Numbered from the stretch's first letter, positions 8,167 to 18,402 are shown. The stretch is DNA of 64,000 nucleotides from Nocardia sp. BMG111209 (GCF_000381925.1 NZ_KB907307.1:62001-126000), one strand, 5' to 3'. Notes: generated by a model not told the origin, from the letters alone. Program-made: numbers and translations.

Positions 8167-9870
8167 TCAGGCGGGGGAGGCCGCGGGCTCCGTGGTTGTC
8201 GTGGACTCGGCGGTTGCCGCGGGTTCGGCGGATTCCGCCGAAGCTGCGGATTCCGCTGGGACCACCGGCTTCTCGGCGTCCGGCAGACTGTCGGCCGGAG
8301 GCTCGGGCGCCGAGCCGGCGGGTGTGCGGACCGAGGGCAACAGGGTGCAGCCCAGGCAGATCAGCGCGAGGAACAGGTAGCCCAGCGCGACCTTCGGGGC
8401 GGCGGCCCAGGCCACCTCCGTGGCGTGGATGAGCCCGACCCAGCACAGCACCGCGCCGATTCCGGCCGCGATCGCCGCCGGGACGAATCGCTTGTCCAGG
8501 ATGAAGGTCACGATCGCGCCGAGTACCAGACCCGCCAGCACACCGCCGTTGCCGAGGATCTTCAGGCCGTCGTAGACCACACCGGCCTGGCCCAGCGCCG
8601 ACATGCCGACCTTGTCGGCGGTGGTGCCCGCCGCGGCGAGCGCGTTGTCGATCTGCCCGGTCGCCCATTCGGCGAGGTTGGGCAGCAGCGCCGCGACCAC
8701 CGCGACCGCGTGTATCTTCGGCACCGCCTGGAACGCCTGGGCGCCGATCAGCAGGCCGATGTAGAGCAGGATCGGGACGATCGCCGGATTCGGCAGCACG
8801 GTGGCGAGCAGGCCGAACAGGCCCAGCAGGCACATCAGGCCGATCACCACGCCGCTGGCCAGCGAGTAGCCGGTACGCCCGCCCGCATCCTTCCAGCCGG
8901 GGTGGCCGATGTAGACCGCCGGCGGGAACGGGGAACCGAAGGCGGAGCCGACGATCGCGCCGAAGCCGTCGGCCAGCAGCACGCTGCGCAGGTTGTAGCT
9001 GTCGCCCGCGGCCGCCGCGCTCTCGACGTTGCTCATCGCCTCGGTGAAGTTGTAGACACCCAGCGGAATCGCGGTCGCCAGCAGCGGCGAGAGGTTGGCC
9101 AGGCCGTCACCGAGCAGATGCAACCGCAGCGTCGGCAGGCCCACCGCGATGTCGTGCGCGGCCTTGGTCACCTCCGGTACCGACATGTAGCCGCCGATCC
9201 AGCCGATCGCCGTGCCGACCAGCAACGCCACCAGGCCGATCGGTACGTTGCCGGGCAGCTTCACATCGGTGAAGAAACCGATGAGCAGGATCGCCAGGAC
9301 CGGCAGGCCGATCCAGGCCGCATCCCAGATCTGGGCCGCCGGTCGCATGGCGATGAAGGTGATCGAGATACCGGCCAGCGTGCCGAGCATCGCCGCGCGC
9401 GGGGTGACCCGGCGGATGTACGGCCCGACCAGCGCGCCGATCATCACGATCACGCCGATCATGAACGCCCACGCCAGACCCGCCGACCAGGCCTTCATCG
9501 GGTCGCCGGTCTTCAGGAAGATCGGCAGCATGACCACGAAGACCACGATGAACATGTGCGGCACGCTGGGCCCGTACGGCAGTGCCGTCACCGTGGTCCG
9601 CCCCTCACGACGGGCCAGGCGGCGAGCCAGCAGCATGTAGTACAGATTGCCCAGTACCAGCGCCACACCGAGCGCCGGCAACATGGTGCCGAGTACATCG
9701 TGGTTCGGGATCTTGACGACCGCGATCGACAGCGTGGTGAGGGTCAGGACGTTCACCAGGATGTTGAACGAGAGACCGAAGAACGCGTTGGTGTCGCCGC
9801 GGGTCCACCACGGAAGTGGCAGGCGGGCAAGGGGAGTGGGACTTTCGGATAATGTCGTGTCGACGGACAT
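8167..9870 (-). CDS. NCS2-family purine/pyrimidine-type permease
   Basis: This is a polytopic membrane transporter of 567 residues with about 12 hydrophobic segments (for example FFGLSFNILVNVLTLTTLSI, FMIGVIVMIGALVG, VLAILLIGFF). It resembles NCS2/AzgA-like xanthine-uracil permeases. The LPYGPSVPHMF segment and the GVYNFTEAMSNVESAAAAGD region after segment 7 are typical. The C-terminal ~45 residues are an Ala/Glu/Ser/Thr-rich cytoplasmic tail. ATG 9870 is chosen because AGGA precedes it. The ATG at 9885 overlaps the upstream stop (ATGA) but has no ribosome-binding site. It is the last gene of the GntR - allophanate hydrolase - BiuH-like operon, so it probably imports a ureide or related ring nitrogen source. 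The substrate is inferred from context only. Confidence 0.85.
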   Translation of the reverse strand: MSVDTTLSESPTPLARLPLPWWTRGDTNAFFGLSFNILVNVLTLTTLSIAVVKIPNHDVLGTMLPALGVALVLGNLYYMLLARRLARREGRTTVTALPYGPSVPHMFIVVFVVMLPIFLKTGDPMKAWSAGLAWAFMIGVIVMIGALVGPYIRRVTPRAAMLGTLAGISITFIAMRPAAQIWDAAWIGLPVLAILLIGFFTDVKLPGNVPIGLVALLVGTAIGWIGGYMSVPEVTKAAHDIAVGLPTLRLHLLGDGLANLSPLLATAIPLGVYNFTEAMSNVESAAAAGDSYNLRSVLLADGFGAIVGSAFGSPFPPAVYIGHPGWKDAGGRTGYSLASGVVIGLMCLLGLFGLLATVLPNPAIVPILLYIGLLIGAQAFQAVPKIHAVAVVAALLPNLAEWATGQIDNALAAAGTTADKVGMSALGQAGVVYDGLKILGNGGVLAGLVLGAIVTFILDKRFVPAAIAAGIGAVLCWVGLIHATEVAWAAAPKVALGYLFLALICLGCTLLPSVRTPAGSAPEPPADSLPDAEKPVVPAESAASAESAEPAATAESTTTTEPAASPA

Positions 9871-9881
9871 CGGAGTTCCTG

Positions 9882-10583
9882 TCATCGGGCCGGGGTGCTG
9901 CCGGCGGCGGTGGGGGTGAGTGCGGTGACGACCGCGGCCGAGTCGGCGACCCAGCCGAAGATGCCGCCCTGGGCGGCGATCATGTCCAGCCCGACGCGCT
10001 GGAATTCCGGGAAATACGAACCGACGCAATCGGAGACGACCAGGCAGCGGTAACCCCGGTCGTTGGCCTCCCGCACCGTCGTGTGCACGCACACCTCGGT
10101 GGTGACCCCGGTGACGAGCAGGGTCTCGATCCCCTTGCGCCCCAGCACCTCCGACAGCTCGGTGGCGTAGAAGGCGCCCTTGCCGGGTTTGTCGATCACC
10201 ACCTCGCCGGCCACCGGCGCGAGTTCGTCGACGATGTCGTGGCCGTACTCACCGCGGATCAGGATCCGCCCGAACCGGCCCGGATCGCCGATCCGCTGGG
10301 AAGGGTTGCCGCGCAACAGCTTCGCGGGTGGGCAGTCGGAGAGGTCGGGCAGATGTCCCTCCCGGGTGTGGATCACCGGGACGTCGGCCGCGCGGGCCGC
10401 CGCGATCAGGGCCGCCAGTGGTTCGACCACCGCCTGCAACAGCGCGACGTCGTTGCCGAGACTCTCGCCGAAGCCGCCGGGGAGCAGGAAGTCGCGCTGC
10501 ATATCGATCACCAGCAGCGCGACGGTGCCGGGATCGAAGGTGAACGCGGTGGGCCGCGCGGGTACGGAATGTGGTGCGGTCAT
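9882..10583 (-). CDS. biuH: Isochorismatase-fold cysteine hydrolase, probable biuret amidohydrolase
   Basis: This 233-residue cytosolic amidase of the isochorismatase-like superfamily has the expected triad visible as Asp27 (LVIDMQRDF), Lys132 ([13 protein letters not shown]) and Cys165 ([20 protein letters not shown]). The spacing and flanking sequence ([33 protein letters not shown]) match what I recall of biuret hydrolase, which converts biuret to allophanate and ammonia. Its ATG overlaps the stop of the allophanate hydrolase gene (ATGA), and AAGGAA lies 6 bases upstream. The next enzyme in the pathway is therefore co-translated, supporting the biuret assignment. N-carbamoylsarcosine or ureidoacrylate hydrolase activity is the alternative. 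Confidence 0.72.
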   Translation of the reverse strand: MTAPHSVPARPTAFTFDPGTVALLVIDMQRDFLLPGGFGESLGNDVALLQAVVEPLAALIAAARAADVPVIHTREGHLPDLSDCPPAKLLRGNPSQRIGDPGRFGRILIRGEYGHDIVDELAPVAGEVVIDKPGKGAFYATELSEVLGRKGIETLLVTGVTTEVCVHTTVREANDRGYRCLVVSDCVGSYFPEFQRVGLDMIAAQGGIFGWVADSAAVVTALTPTAAGSTPAR

Positions 10584-11968
10584 CGGTTTTCCTTCTGTAC
10601 GAGCCGGATGTTGCCGCGCGCCTGCACCGTGCGCGGCTCGTCGAGAATCCGGGCGGCCACCGCGAGCACCAGATCGTCGGCGAGTGCGGGTCCGAGGACC
10701 ATCGCCGACGCCGGTCGGCCGTCCGAGGTGGTACCCACCGGCACCGCGATCGCGGTGAGGTCCAGCAGGTTTCCGAAATGGGTGTAGTGGCCCAGGATCG
10801 TGTTGGTCGCGATCGGGTCGGCGAGCACCTGGTCGACGGTGAAGGTGGTGCCGATCGTGGGCATCACGATCACGTCGACCTCGGCCCACATCCGGGCCAC
10901 CACCGACCGCAGCCGCTGCAGCTCCTGCTGGGCGCGGAACACCTCGATCGCGTCGAAACCGTAACCGGTGGAGAGGATCTCGCGGATCACCGGCAGCACC
11001 GAGTCCGGATGCGTGGTGAGGAAGGAATCGAACTCCACCAGCCGCTCGGCCACCCACGGACCGGCGTAGAGCAGTTCACCGGCCGCCAGCAACGGCGCCG
11101 AGCCGATCGGCACCTCGTCGAAGCCCAACCGCCCCAGCCGATTCCGGAAGGCGGAGTGCGCGACCCGCATCGGCGCGTCGCCGAAGAAGTCCAGCTCCGC
11201 CTCCGGCGGCAGGCCCACCCGGATCGTGCCGCCGCCGAACCGCGGCCCGCGCGGGCGGCTCCACGGATCGTCGGGATCCTCGGCGGCGATCACCTCGAAA
11301 ACCCGGTCCAGATCGTCGATCCGGGTCGCCATCAGGGTCATGCAGTCCAGCGATCGGCAGGCCGGTACCAGGCCGACGGTGCTGATCAGCCCGCGCGACG
11401 GCTTCCAGCCGACGATGCCGTTCAGCGCCGCGGGCACCCGCCCGGAGCCCGCGGTGTCGGTGGCGACGCAGAACGGCACCTCGCCGAGGGCGACCGCCAG
11501 CGCCGAGCCGGAACTCGACCCGCCGGAGATCATGTTGCCGCCGAATACGCTGCGGGGCACGGTATACGGCGTGCGGGTGCCGTTGAGGCCGGTGGCGAAC
11601 TGGTCCAGATTGGTCTTGCCGACGAACAGCGCGCCCGCGTCCAGCAGCCGCTGCACCGCGGGCGCGGTCTCGGTGGCCGTATAGGCGAAGTCGGGGCAGG
11701 CGAGGGTGGTCGGCCGGCCCGCGACGTCGATGCTGTCCTTGACGCCGAACGGCACGCCGTACAGCGGCAGCGTCCGCGCGCCGGGCCGCCGCTCGATCTC
11801 GGCGGCGGCAGCCAGGAGTTCGTCGCGGGGCACCGGGGTGATCCAGGTGCCGTCGTCGCCACGCGCCGCGATGGCGTCCGCGACCCGCGCGGCGGTCTTC
11901 GTCGGTGAGCCGCTGCCACTTTCGTGCGAGGCGAGGATCTCCGCCACGCTGGGGCCCGAATTCTGCAT
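10580..11968 (-). CDS. atzF: Allophanate hydrolase (amidase-signature domain)
   Basis: This 462-residue amidase-signature enzyme is predicted to convert allophanate to ammonia and CO2 (via N-carboxycarbamate). The Ser-cisSer-Lys triad is visible as Lys77 (PFGVKDSID), Ser151 (GGSSSGSA) and Ser175 ([14 protein letters not shown]). These spacings equal those of AtzF as I recall them. Family-specific stretches include [27 protein letters not shown] and [10 protein letters not shown]. AtzF and DUR1,2 carry an extra C-terminal domain that decarboxylates the intermediate. At 462 residues this protein has the amidase domain only, so the second step may be spontaneous or done by another protein. It is the first structural gene after the GntR regulator and is coupled to the BiuH-like gene by ATGA. 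Confidence 0.85.
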   Translation of the reverse strand: MQNSGPSVAEILASHESGSGSPTKTAARVADAIAARGDDGTWITPVPRDELLAAAAEIERRPGARTLPLYGVPFGVKDSIDVAGRPTTLACPDFAYTATETAPAVQRLLDAGALFVGKTNLDQFATGLNGTRTPYTVPRSVFGGNMISGGSSSGSALAVALGEVPFCVATDTAGSGRVPAALNGIVGWKPSRGLISTVGLVPACRSLDCMTLMATRIDDLDRVFEVIAAEDPDDPWSRPRGPRFGGGTIRVGLPPEAELDFFGDAPMRVAHSAFRNRLGRLGFDEVPIGSAPLLAAGELLYAGPWVAERLVEFDSFLTTHPDSVLPVIREILSTGYGFDAIEVFRAQQELQRLRSVVARMWAEVDVIVMPTIGTTFTVDQVLADPIATNTILGHYTHFGNLLDLTAIAVPVGTTSDGRPASAMVLGPALADDLVLAVAARILDEPRTVQARGNIRLVQKENR

Positions 11969-12024
11969 CTGTCGATTGTCGACAGAATGTGTGAAGGCGA
12001 AAGGTTTGCCGTGTATCGGCCTTG

Positions 12025-12690
12025 TTAGATTTCCAGGTCCAGATAGACCAGTTCGCCGTGCCGCTGCAACGCCTCGTAGGCCACCGCCGGATCGTTGCGC
12101 TCCAGCGCGGCGAGCAGTTCCGTATGGCGTCGAATCCCGTTGTAATGAGACGTCTTCCGGGCCTCTTCGCGGATATTGCGGGCCATCGGCAACTGGAGCT
12201 TCAGCAGGATGGGCTCGTAGGCGAGGTCGAGTTGCCGGTTGCCCGCGAGCGCCACGATCGCGGTGTGGAAGCGGCGATGGGCCTCGTCGCGCTCGAACGC
12301 GTCACCGCGTTCGTCGGCGGCCCGCATCCCGCCGAGGGCCACGCGCACCGCGGCCAGCGGATCACCCTCCGCCGGAAGGGGAAAGGCGCGCTCGATCGCG
12401 TGCCGCTCCAGGACCCGCCGCAATTCGAACAGTTGCAGCACATCCGTCGGCGACCACACCGCCACCCGGAACCCGCGCCGGGGCAGATGTTCGATCAGCC
12501 CTTCCTGGGCCAGCAGCCGCAACGCCTCCCGCACCGGCGCCCGGCTGGTTCCGAGGCTGGCGCAGAGGGTTTCCTCCACGATCCGCGCCCCCGGCTCGAA
12601 CTCGCCGCTGAGTATCGCGGACCGCACGTGCCGCGTCGTCATCTCGACCAGGCTCGGCGGTAGTACCGCCACGTCCGTCCGCAACCTCAT
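12025..12690 (-). CDS. GntR-family (FadR/FCD-type) transcriptional regulator
   Basis: This 221-residue regulator has an N-terminal winged helix-turn-helix (residues ~12-80: LSGEFEPGARIVEETLCASL, GTSRAPVREALRLLAQEGLI, RRGFRVA). A C-terminal all-helical FCD ligand-binding domain follows, with metal/ligand positions typical of the family (FERDEAHRRFHTAI and HTELLAALERND). It is transcribed in the same direction as the allophanate hydrolase operon, 56 bp upstream. It probably controls that operon and senses a pathway intermediate. It starts 24 bases after the stop of the MraY paralogue, which may read into it. Confidence 0.88.
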   Translation of the reverse strand: MRLRTDVAVLPPSLVEMTTRHVRSAILSGEFEPGARIVEETLCASLGTSRAPVREALRLLAQEGLIEHLPRRGFRVAVWSPTDVLQLFELRRVLERHAIERAFPLPAEGDPLAAVRVALGGMRAADERGDAFERDEAHRRFHTAIVALAGNRQLDLAYEPILLKLQLPMARNIREEARKTSHYNGIRRHTELLAALERNDPAVAYEALQRHGELVYLDLEI

Positions 12691-12714
12691 GAGACGAGTG
12701 TACGAACGCCATGA

Positions 12715-13791
12715 TCAGCGGCGCTGTCCGAAGTATTCCGCGAAGAACAGCGCCAGCCCGGTGGCGGCGGCGATTCCGGCCATGACCCAGAACCGGACCA
12801 CCACGGTCGATTCCGGCCATTTGCTCAGTTCGAAGTGGTGATGGAAGGGCGCCATCTTGAACAACCGGCTGCGGGTGGTGCGGAAAACCACCACCTGCAA
12901 CAGCACCGACAGTGCCTCCGCGACCAGGACCGCGCCGATGACGACCGCCAGCAGTTCGGTGTGGGTGGTGATCGACAGGGCCGCGAACAACCCCCCGAGG
13001 GCCTGGGAACCGACGCCGCCCATCAGGATGCGCGCGGGAGCCGCGTTCCACCACAGGAATCCGGCGCAGGCCGCCGCGGCCGCCGCGCTGATCAGCGCCA
13101 GATCGAGCGGATCGCGCACGTGGTAGCAGCCGGGGCAGGGCATGGTCTCGCAGGCCTTGTCGTACTGCCAGTAGGTGATCACCACGTACGCGCCGAGGGC
13201 GAAAACCATGGTGCCCGTGGCCAATCCGTCGAGACCGTCGGTGATCGCGACGGCGCCCGTCCAGGCCGTCACCAGGAAGCAGACCCCGATCAGGAACGCC
13301 ACCAGGCCCACCGACACCGTGGGAATGTCACGGGCATAGGAGATGTGGCGGGTGCCGGGGGTCATATCGTCGGTGCCGGGGAAGCGCAGCGCCAGATACC
13401 CGAACACGAGGGCGGCGACGATCTGCGCGGCGGCCTTGCCCAATCCGGTGAGCCCGAGATTGCGCCGCTTGCGGATCTTGATGTAGTCGTCGAGCAATCC
13501 GACCGCGCCCAGCGCGGTGGCCAGCACCAGCACCAGCAGTCCGGTCGCCGACGGACCGGGCACGTTCAGCCGCGACACCACCAGGTGCGCGCACAGGTAC
13601 CCGGCCCAGATCCCGGCGACGATCGCGATCCCGCCCATGGTGGGGGTGTCGAGTTCGGTGTGCCGGCGAGATGCCGCGCCCGCGGGCACGCGGTGGGCGA
13701 GCTGCCGATGGGTGAACACGACGACGAGGGTGCGGGTCACCGCCATCGACACCACGACCGCGATTGCCGCCGCGAACAGGATCTGCCGCAT
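12715..13791 (-). CDS. MraY-like phospho-MurNAc-pentapeptide transferase paralogue with a lost catalytic Asp
   Basis: This 358-residue polytopic membrane protein has about 10 hydrophobic segments and is clearly homologous to MraY, which transfers phospho-MurNAc-pentapeptide to undecaprenyl phosphate. Retained features are DTPTMGG, the Asp pair in LLDDYIKIRKRRNLGL, ITDGLDGLATG, the actinobacterial CYHVRDPLDLALI loop, and the HHH motif (APFHHHFELSKWPESTVVVRFW). However, the invariant MGDxGS loop reads MGGVGS: residue 259 (codon at 13015-13017) is Gly (GGC) instead of the essential Asp (GAC). It is not in a dcw cluster, so the cell presumably has another MraY. It may be inactive, regulatory, or adapted to a different substrate or to nucleoside-antibiotic resistance. 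Start ATG 13791 has a GAGG nearby. Confidence 0.88.
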   Translation of the reverse strand: MRQILFAAAIAVVVSMAVTRTLVVVFTHRQLAHRVPAGAASRRHTELDTPTMGGIAIVAGIWAGYLCAHLVVSRLNVPGPSATGLLVLVLATALGAVGLLDDYIKIRKRRNLGLTGLGKAAAQIVAALVFGYLALRFPGTDDMTPGTRHISYARDIPTVSVGLVAFLIGVCFLVTAWTGAVAITDGLDGLATGTMVFALGAYVVITYWQYDKACETMPCPGCYHVRDPLDLALISAAAAAACAGFLWWNAAPARILMGGVGSQALGGLFAALSITTHTELLAVVIGAVLVAEALSVLLQVVVFRTTRSRLFKMAPFHHHFELSKWPESTVVVRFWVMAGIAAATGLALFFAEYFGQRR

Positions 13792-13983
13792 CGCCTCATT
13801 ACCACCGAGCTGTACCGGCCGCCCACGACGGCCGTCCCGCGCATATGCGCTCGGGTCAGCGTAACGGGCCGTGCGCCGGGGTGCGAATCCCGCGAGCGGG
13901 AATCGTGCCGGGAAAGCGGCTCCGGGCCAGCCGGTTTCGGCCCGGGGTGCGGCGAATCCGTGGCGATCGGCCGGATTTCCGGC
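13792..13983. other. Spacer between zwf and the MraY paralogue
   Basis: This 192-bp GC-rich stretch holds short imperfect inverted repeats (around TCCCG-CGAG-CGGGA at ~13891-13904) but no recognisable gene. It may contain a weak terminator for zwf and the promoter of the MraY-like gene. Confidence 0.4.
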
Positions 13984-15462
13984 TCACGCCCAGCTGCGGC
14001 CGTCGCGTCCGAGGAGATCGGCCGCGGCCGCGGGGCCGGTGGTACCGGCGGCGTATTGCACTGGCGGACAGTCGGATTCGGACCAGGCGGCGAGGATCGG
14101 CTCGACCCAGGACCAGGCGGCCTCGACCTCGTCGCGGCGCATGAACAGGGTCGGATCGCCGCGCAGCACATCGCCGAGCAGTCGCGCGTACGCGCCGGGG
14201 GATCGGGGCCCGGCATCGCCGGCGGCGTCCAGCCGCAACGACATCGGCTGCAGCCGGAGCTCACCGGGGCCGGGTTGCTTGCCGGCCAGGTGCAGTTCCA
14301 CGCTCTCGTCCGGATGCAGCCGCAGCACAAGCCGATTCGGCGGCAGCGCGGACGCCGCCACGCCGGGGAAGATCGAATGCGGTACGCCGCGCAGCTGTAC
14401 GACGATCTCGGCCGCGTGCCGATCCAGGCGTTTACCGGTGCGCAGGTAGAACGGCACCCCGGCCCAGCGCCAGTTGCGGACCTCGGCCCGGCAGGCGACG
14501 AAAGTCTCGGTGTCGCTGGGCCTTCCGCCGAGCTCGTCGGTGTAGCCGGGGACCGGGCGGTCGCCGATGACGCCCGCGGTGTACTGGCCGCGCACGGTCG
14601 CGCGCCCCACCGCGGCGCCGGTCAGCGGCGCGAGCGCGCGCAGCACCTCGAGTTTGCGATCGCGCACCGCCTCCGGATCCAGCCGGATCGGTGGTTCCAT
14701 CGCGACCAGGCACAGCAGTTGCAGCAGATGGTTCTGCAACATGTCGCGCGCGGTGCCGGAGTCGTCGTAGTAGCCGACCCGCCCACCGACACCGAGGGAT
14801 TCGCTGACGGTGATCTGCACGTGGTCGATCGAACCGGAATTCCACAGCGGCTCGAACAGGGCATTGGCGAAGCGCAGCACCAGCAGGTTCTGCACGGTCT
14901 CCTTGCCGAGATAGTGGTCGATGCGGAAGATCCGATCCTCGGTGAACGCCGTGCCGACCTCGTCGTTGATCCGGCGCGCGGAGGCGAGATCGTGTCCTAT
15001 CGGCTTCTCCAGCACCACGCGCGCACCGGGATCGATCAACCCCCAGCGGCGCAGATTCCTGCAGATCGGGCCGAACAGGTCGGGCGTGCAGGCGAGGTAG
15101 AACACCCGGGTGCGGCCCGCGTGGGCCAGCGCGACCACCAGATCGCGCCAGGCCTGTTCCTCGGTGGTGAACCGGCCGCCGACGTCGAGGGTGATGTGGT
15201 GCAGCCGCCGGACGAACGCCGCGATCGCCCCGGGGTCGGCGGTGCCGGGCGGCAGCGCGTGCCCCAGCTCGCCGGAGATCTTCACCCGGTAGCCGACGTC
15301 CTCCAGCCCGGCGCGCGACACCGCGATGATGCGAGTGCCGCGCGGCAGCAGGCCGTCCCGATCACGGAGGTACAGCGCGGGTAACAACTTGCGGAGGGCG
15401 AGATCACCGGTGCCGCCGAATACGACGATGTCGCAGGGGCCGATCCGAGACGAGGCCGACAT
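13984..15462 (-). CDS. zwf: Glucose-6-phosphate dehydrogenase
   Basis: This 492-residue cytosolic enzyme oxidises glucose 6-phosphate to 6-phosphogluconolactone with reduction of NADP, the entry step of the oxidative pentose phosphate pathway. It has the N-terminal nucleotide-binding motif VVFGGTGDLALRKLLPALY, the EKPIG motif (VVLEKPIGHDL), the active-site signature RIDHYLGKETVQNLL, and the later FYLRTGKRL segment. ATG 15462 is chosen because AAGGAG lies about 8 bases upstream. A longer frame to 15531 would add 23 unlikely residues. It stands alone rather than beside tal/opcA/pgl, so it is probably a second zwf copy. It is divergent from a ROK regulator with a shared inverted repeat between them. 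Confidence 0.93.
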   Translation of the reverse strand: MSASSRIGPCDIVVFGGTGDLALRKLLPALYLRDRDGLLPRGTRIIAVSRAGLEDVGYRVKISGELGHALPPGTADPGAIAAFVRRLHHITLDVGGRFTTEEQAWRDLVVALAHAGRTRVFYLACTPDLFGPICRNLRRWGLIDPGARVVLEKPIGHDLASARRINDEVGTAFTEDRIFRIDHYLGKETVQNLLVLRFANALFEPLWNSGSIDHVQITVSESLGVGGRVGYYDDSGTARDMLQNHLLQLLCLVAMEPPIRLDPEAVRDRKLEVLRALAPLTGAAVGRATVRGQYTAGVIGDRPVPGYTDELGGRPSDTETFVACRAEVRNWRWAGVPFYLRTGKRLDRHAAEIVVQLRGVPHSIFPGVAASALPPNRLVLRLHPDESVELHLAGKQPGPGELRLQPMSLRLDAAGDAGPRSPGAYARLLGDVLRGDPTLFMRRDEVEAAWSWVEPILAAWSESDCPPVQYAAGTTGPAAAADLLGRDGRSWA

Positions 15463-15537
15463 CGCGGACTCCTTCGAATTAAACGTGTGATCGAACACAT
15501 AAACACTAGACACCCTTTGGTCCATCAGCAAGCCAAC

Positions 15538-15558
15538 TTAGGTCCGGTAAAGACCTAA
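15538..15558. promoter_or_regulatory. Candidate operator between zwf and the ROK regulator
   Basis: A perfect 7-bp inverted repeat, TTAGGTC-N7-GACCTAA (spacer CGGTAAA), sits in the 175-bp divergent intergenic region, in an AT-richer patch. It lies 76 bases upstream of the zwf start and 80 bases upstream of the ROK start, a good position for a shared operator. A second, weaker GTGT/ACAC repeat lies around 15485-15498. Binding by the ROK protein is an inference. Confidence 0.6.
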
Positions 15559-15637
15559 CTACCCGCTAAGGTGTCCTGAACACGCCGGATACAGTGGTGA
15601 ACGAGGTTGCGCGAGTTCGCGCCGGGAAGGGATTGCG

Positions 15638-16813
15638 ATGGGTCGGCCGATGGTCACGCCCGGGGTCTCGGTGGGCGATGTCCTGGAGCTGATCCGCGAC
15701 CGCGCCGTCGTGACCCGTTCCGACCTGCGGCGTCTCACCGGTCTGTCCCGCACGGCGGTGACCCTGCGGGTGGAGCAACTGCTGGGCCACGGCCTGGTCA
15801 CCGAGCGCGCCGACGGCGGCTCCACGGGCGGCCGTCCGCCGTCGCGTCTGGCGTTCAACCCGGATTCCGGTGTGGTGTACGCGGTATCGCTGGGCGCGGG
15901 CCGATCACAGGTCGCGGTCTGCGATCTCGCGGGCGCGGTGCTGGCCGAATCCGAATTCGCCACTGTCGGAAGGACGGAGGAGGTGCTCGTCACCGCCGCC
16001 GGGCAGCTCGACGTGCTCCAGACCGCGGTGCCCGGCGCTCGCCCGGTCTACGGGGTGGGTGTCGGCGTCCCGTCCGCGGTCGACGTGGCCACCGGGCACA
16101 GCATGAGCCTGAGCACCGGACCGGGCCGCGGCGATATCGCGGTGGCCGAATTCTTCACCGACCGGTTCGGGGTGCCGGTGCGCGTCGACAGCGATGTGAA
16201 CGTGCTGGCCCTCGCCGAACAGACCCGGCATCCCGAGATCCGGGATCTGTTGCTGCTCAAGGCGTCCACCGGTATCGGCGCGGGCATCATCGCCGGCGGC
16301 CGGTTGCAGCGCGGCGCGTGGGGCGGCGCGGGCGAGATCGGCCACATCAAGGTCGCGGGCGCCGCGGACCGGCAGTGCGGCTGCGGCGATCGCGGCTGCC
16401 TGGAGACCGTCGCCGCCGGCTGGGCACTGCTGAGAGAGCTTGCCGACCAAGGCAAACCGGTCGCGGGCCTACCGGGACTGATGGAGCTGGTGCGAGCGGG
16501 CGATCCGGACGCGGTGCGGTTGGTGCGCGAGGCGGGCCGTCGCATCGGTGAGGTGGTCGCGGCGGCGGTGAATTTGCTCAATCCCGCGGTGATCGTGGTG
16601 CGCGGCGACCTGTCGCATGCCGCCGAACCCCTGGTCGCCGGTCTGCGCGAGCGGATCTACCAGCAGTCCTCGGCCCTGGCCACCCGCTCGCTGCGCATCG
16701 AGCCCGGCAGCGCCGACGCCCCGACCGGCGTACAGGCCTGTGCCGCAATGATTCTCGATCAGGTGCTGGCGCCGCATTCGGTGAACGCCCGCCTCGGCGG
16801 GATCCCGGTGTGA
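15638..16813 (+). CDS. ROK-family transcriptional regulator
   Basis: This 391-residue protein combines an N-terminal winged helix-turn-helix (residues ~10-75: VVTRSDLRRLTGLSRTAVTL, GGRPPSRLAF) with a ROK/sugar-kinase-like domain. The ROK zinc/sugar signature is complete: GEIGHIKV, then CGCGDRGCLET with the Cys cluster, plus the GVGVPSAVD and DSDVNVLAL segments. NagC/Mlc/XylR-type relatives repress sugar genes and are released by a sugar ligand. It is divergent from zwf with a shared inverted repeat, so it probably links sugar status to pentose phosphate flux. It converges on the acyl-CoA ligase with only 7 bases between stop codons and no visible terminator. Confidence 0.9.
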   Translation: MGRPMVTPGVSVGDVLELIRDRAVVTRSDLRRLTGLSRTAVTLRVEQLLGHGLVTERADGGSTGGRPPSRLAFNPDSGVVYAVSLGAGRSQVAVCDLAGAVLAESEFATVGRTEEVLVTAAGQLDVLQTAVPGARPVYGVGVGVPSAVDVATGHSMSLSTGPGRGDIAVAEFFTDRFGVPVRVDSDVNVLALAEQTRHPEIRDLLLLKASTGIGAGIIAGGRLQRGAWGGAGEIGHIKVAGAADRQCGCGDRGCLETVAAGWALLRELADQGKPVAGLPGLMELVRAGDPDAVRLVREAGRRIGEVVAAAVNLLNPAVIVVRGDLSHAAEPLVAGLRERIYQQSSALATRSLRIEPGSADAPTGVQACAAMILDQVLAPHSVNARLGGIPV

Positions 16814-16820
16814 GCCGGAT

Positions 16821-18335
<1,515 letters not shown>

Positions 18336-18368
18336 GCAGGTCACTGTACTCTCGAATATGACGCCAGG

Positions 18369-18402
18369 TTCAGAAGAATCTGAAAGGCACTGTGCGGCAG
18401 TG
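18369..18402. promoter_or_regulatory. Candidate TetR operator region
   Basis: Two inverted repeats lie in the 96-bp gap between the divergent acyl-CoA ligase and TetR genes. They are TTCAGA-AGAA-TCTGAA (18369-18384, perfect 6-bp arms) and CACTG-TGCGG-CAGTG (18388-18402, perfect 5-bp arms). The first has the size and symmetry usual for TetR dimers. Its position 33 bases upstream of the ligase start and 47 bases upstream of the TetR start suits repression of both promoters. Confidence 0.6.

Noticed and set aside
7829..8833. 334-codon minus-strand frame as one gene
   Set aside because: Only its last ~50 residues look like protein; the rest is a shadow of the permease gene on the same strand.
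13792..13983. zwf and the MraY paralogue as one operon
   Set aside because: A 192-bp gap and unrelated functions make separate transcription more likely, though not excluded.
12835..15384. 849-codon plus-strand frame opposite mraY and zwf
   Set aside because: Gln/Gly/Arg-rich noise spanning two convincing genes on the other strand.
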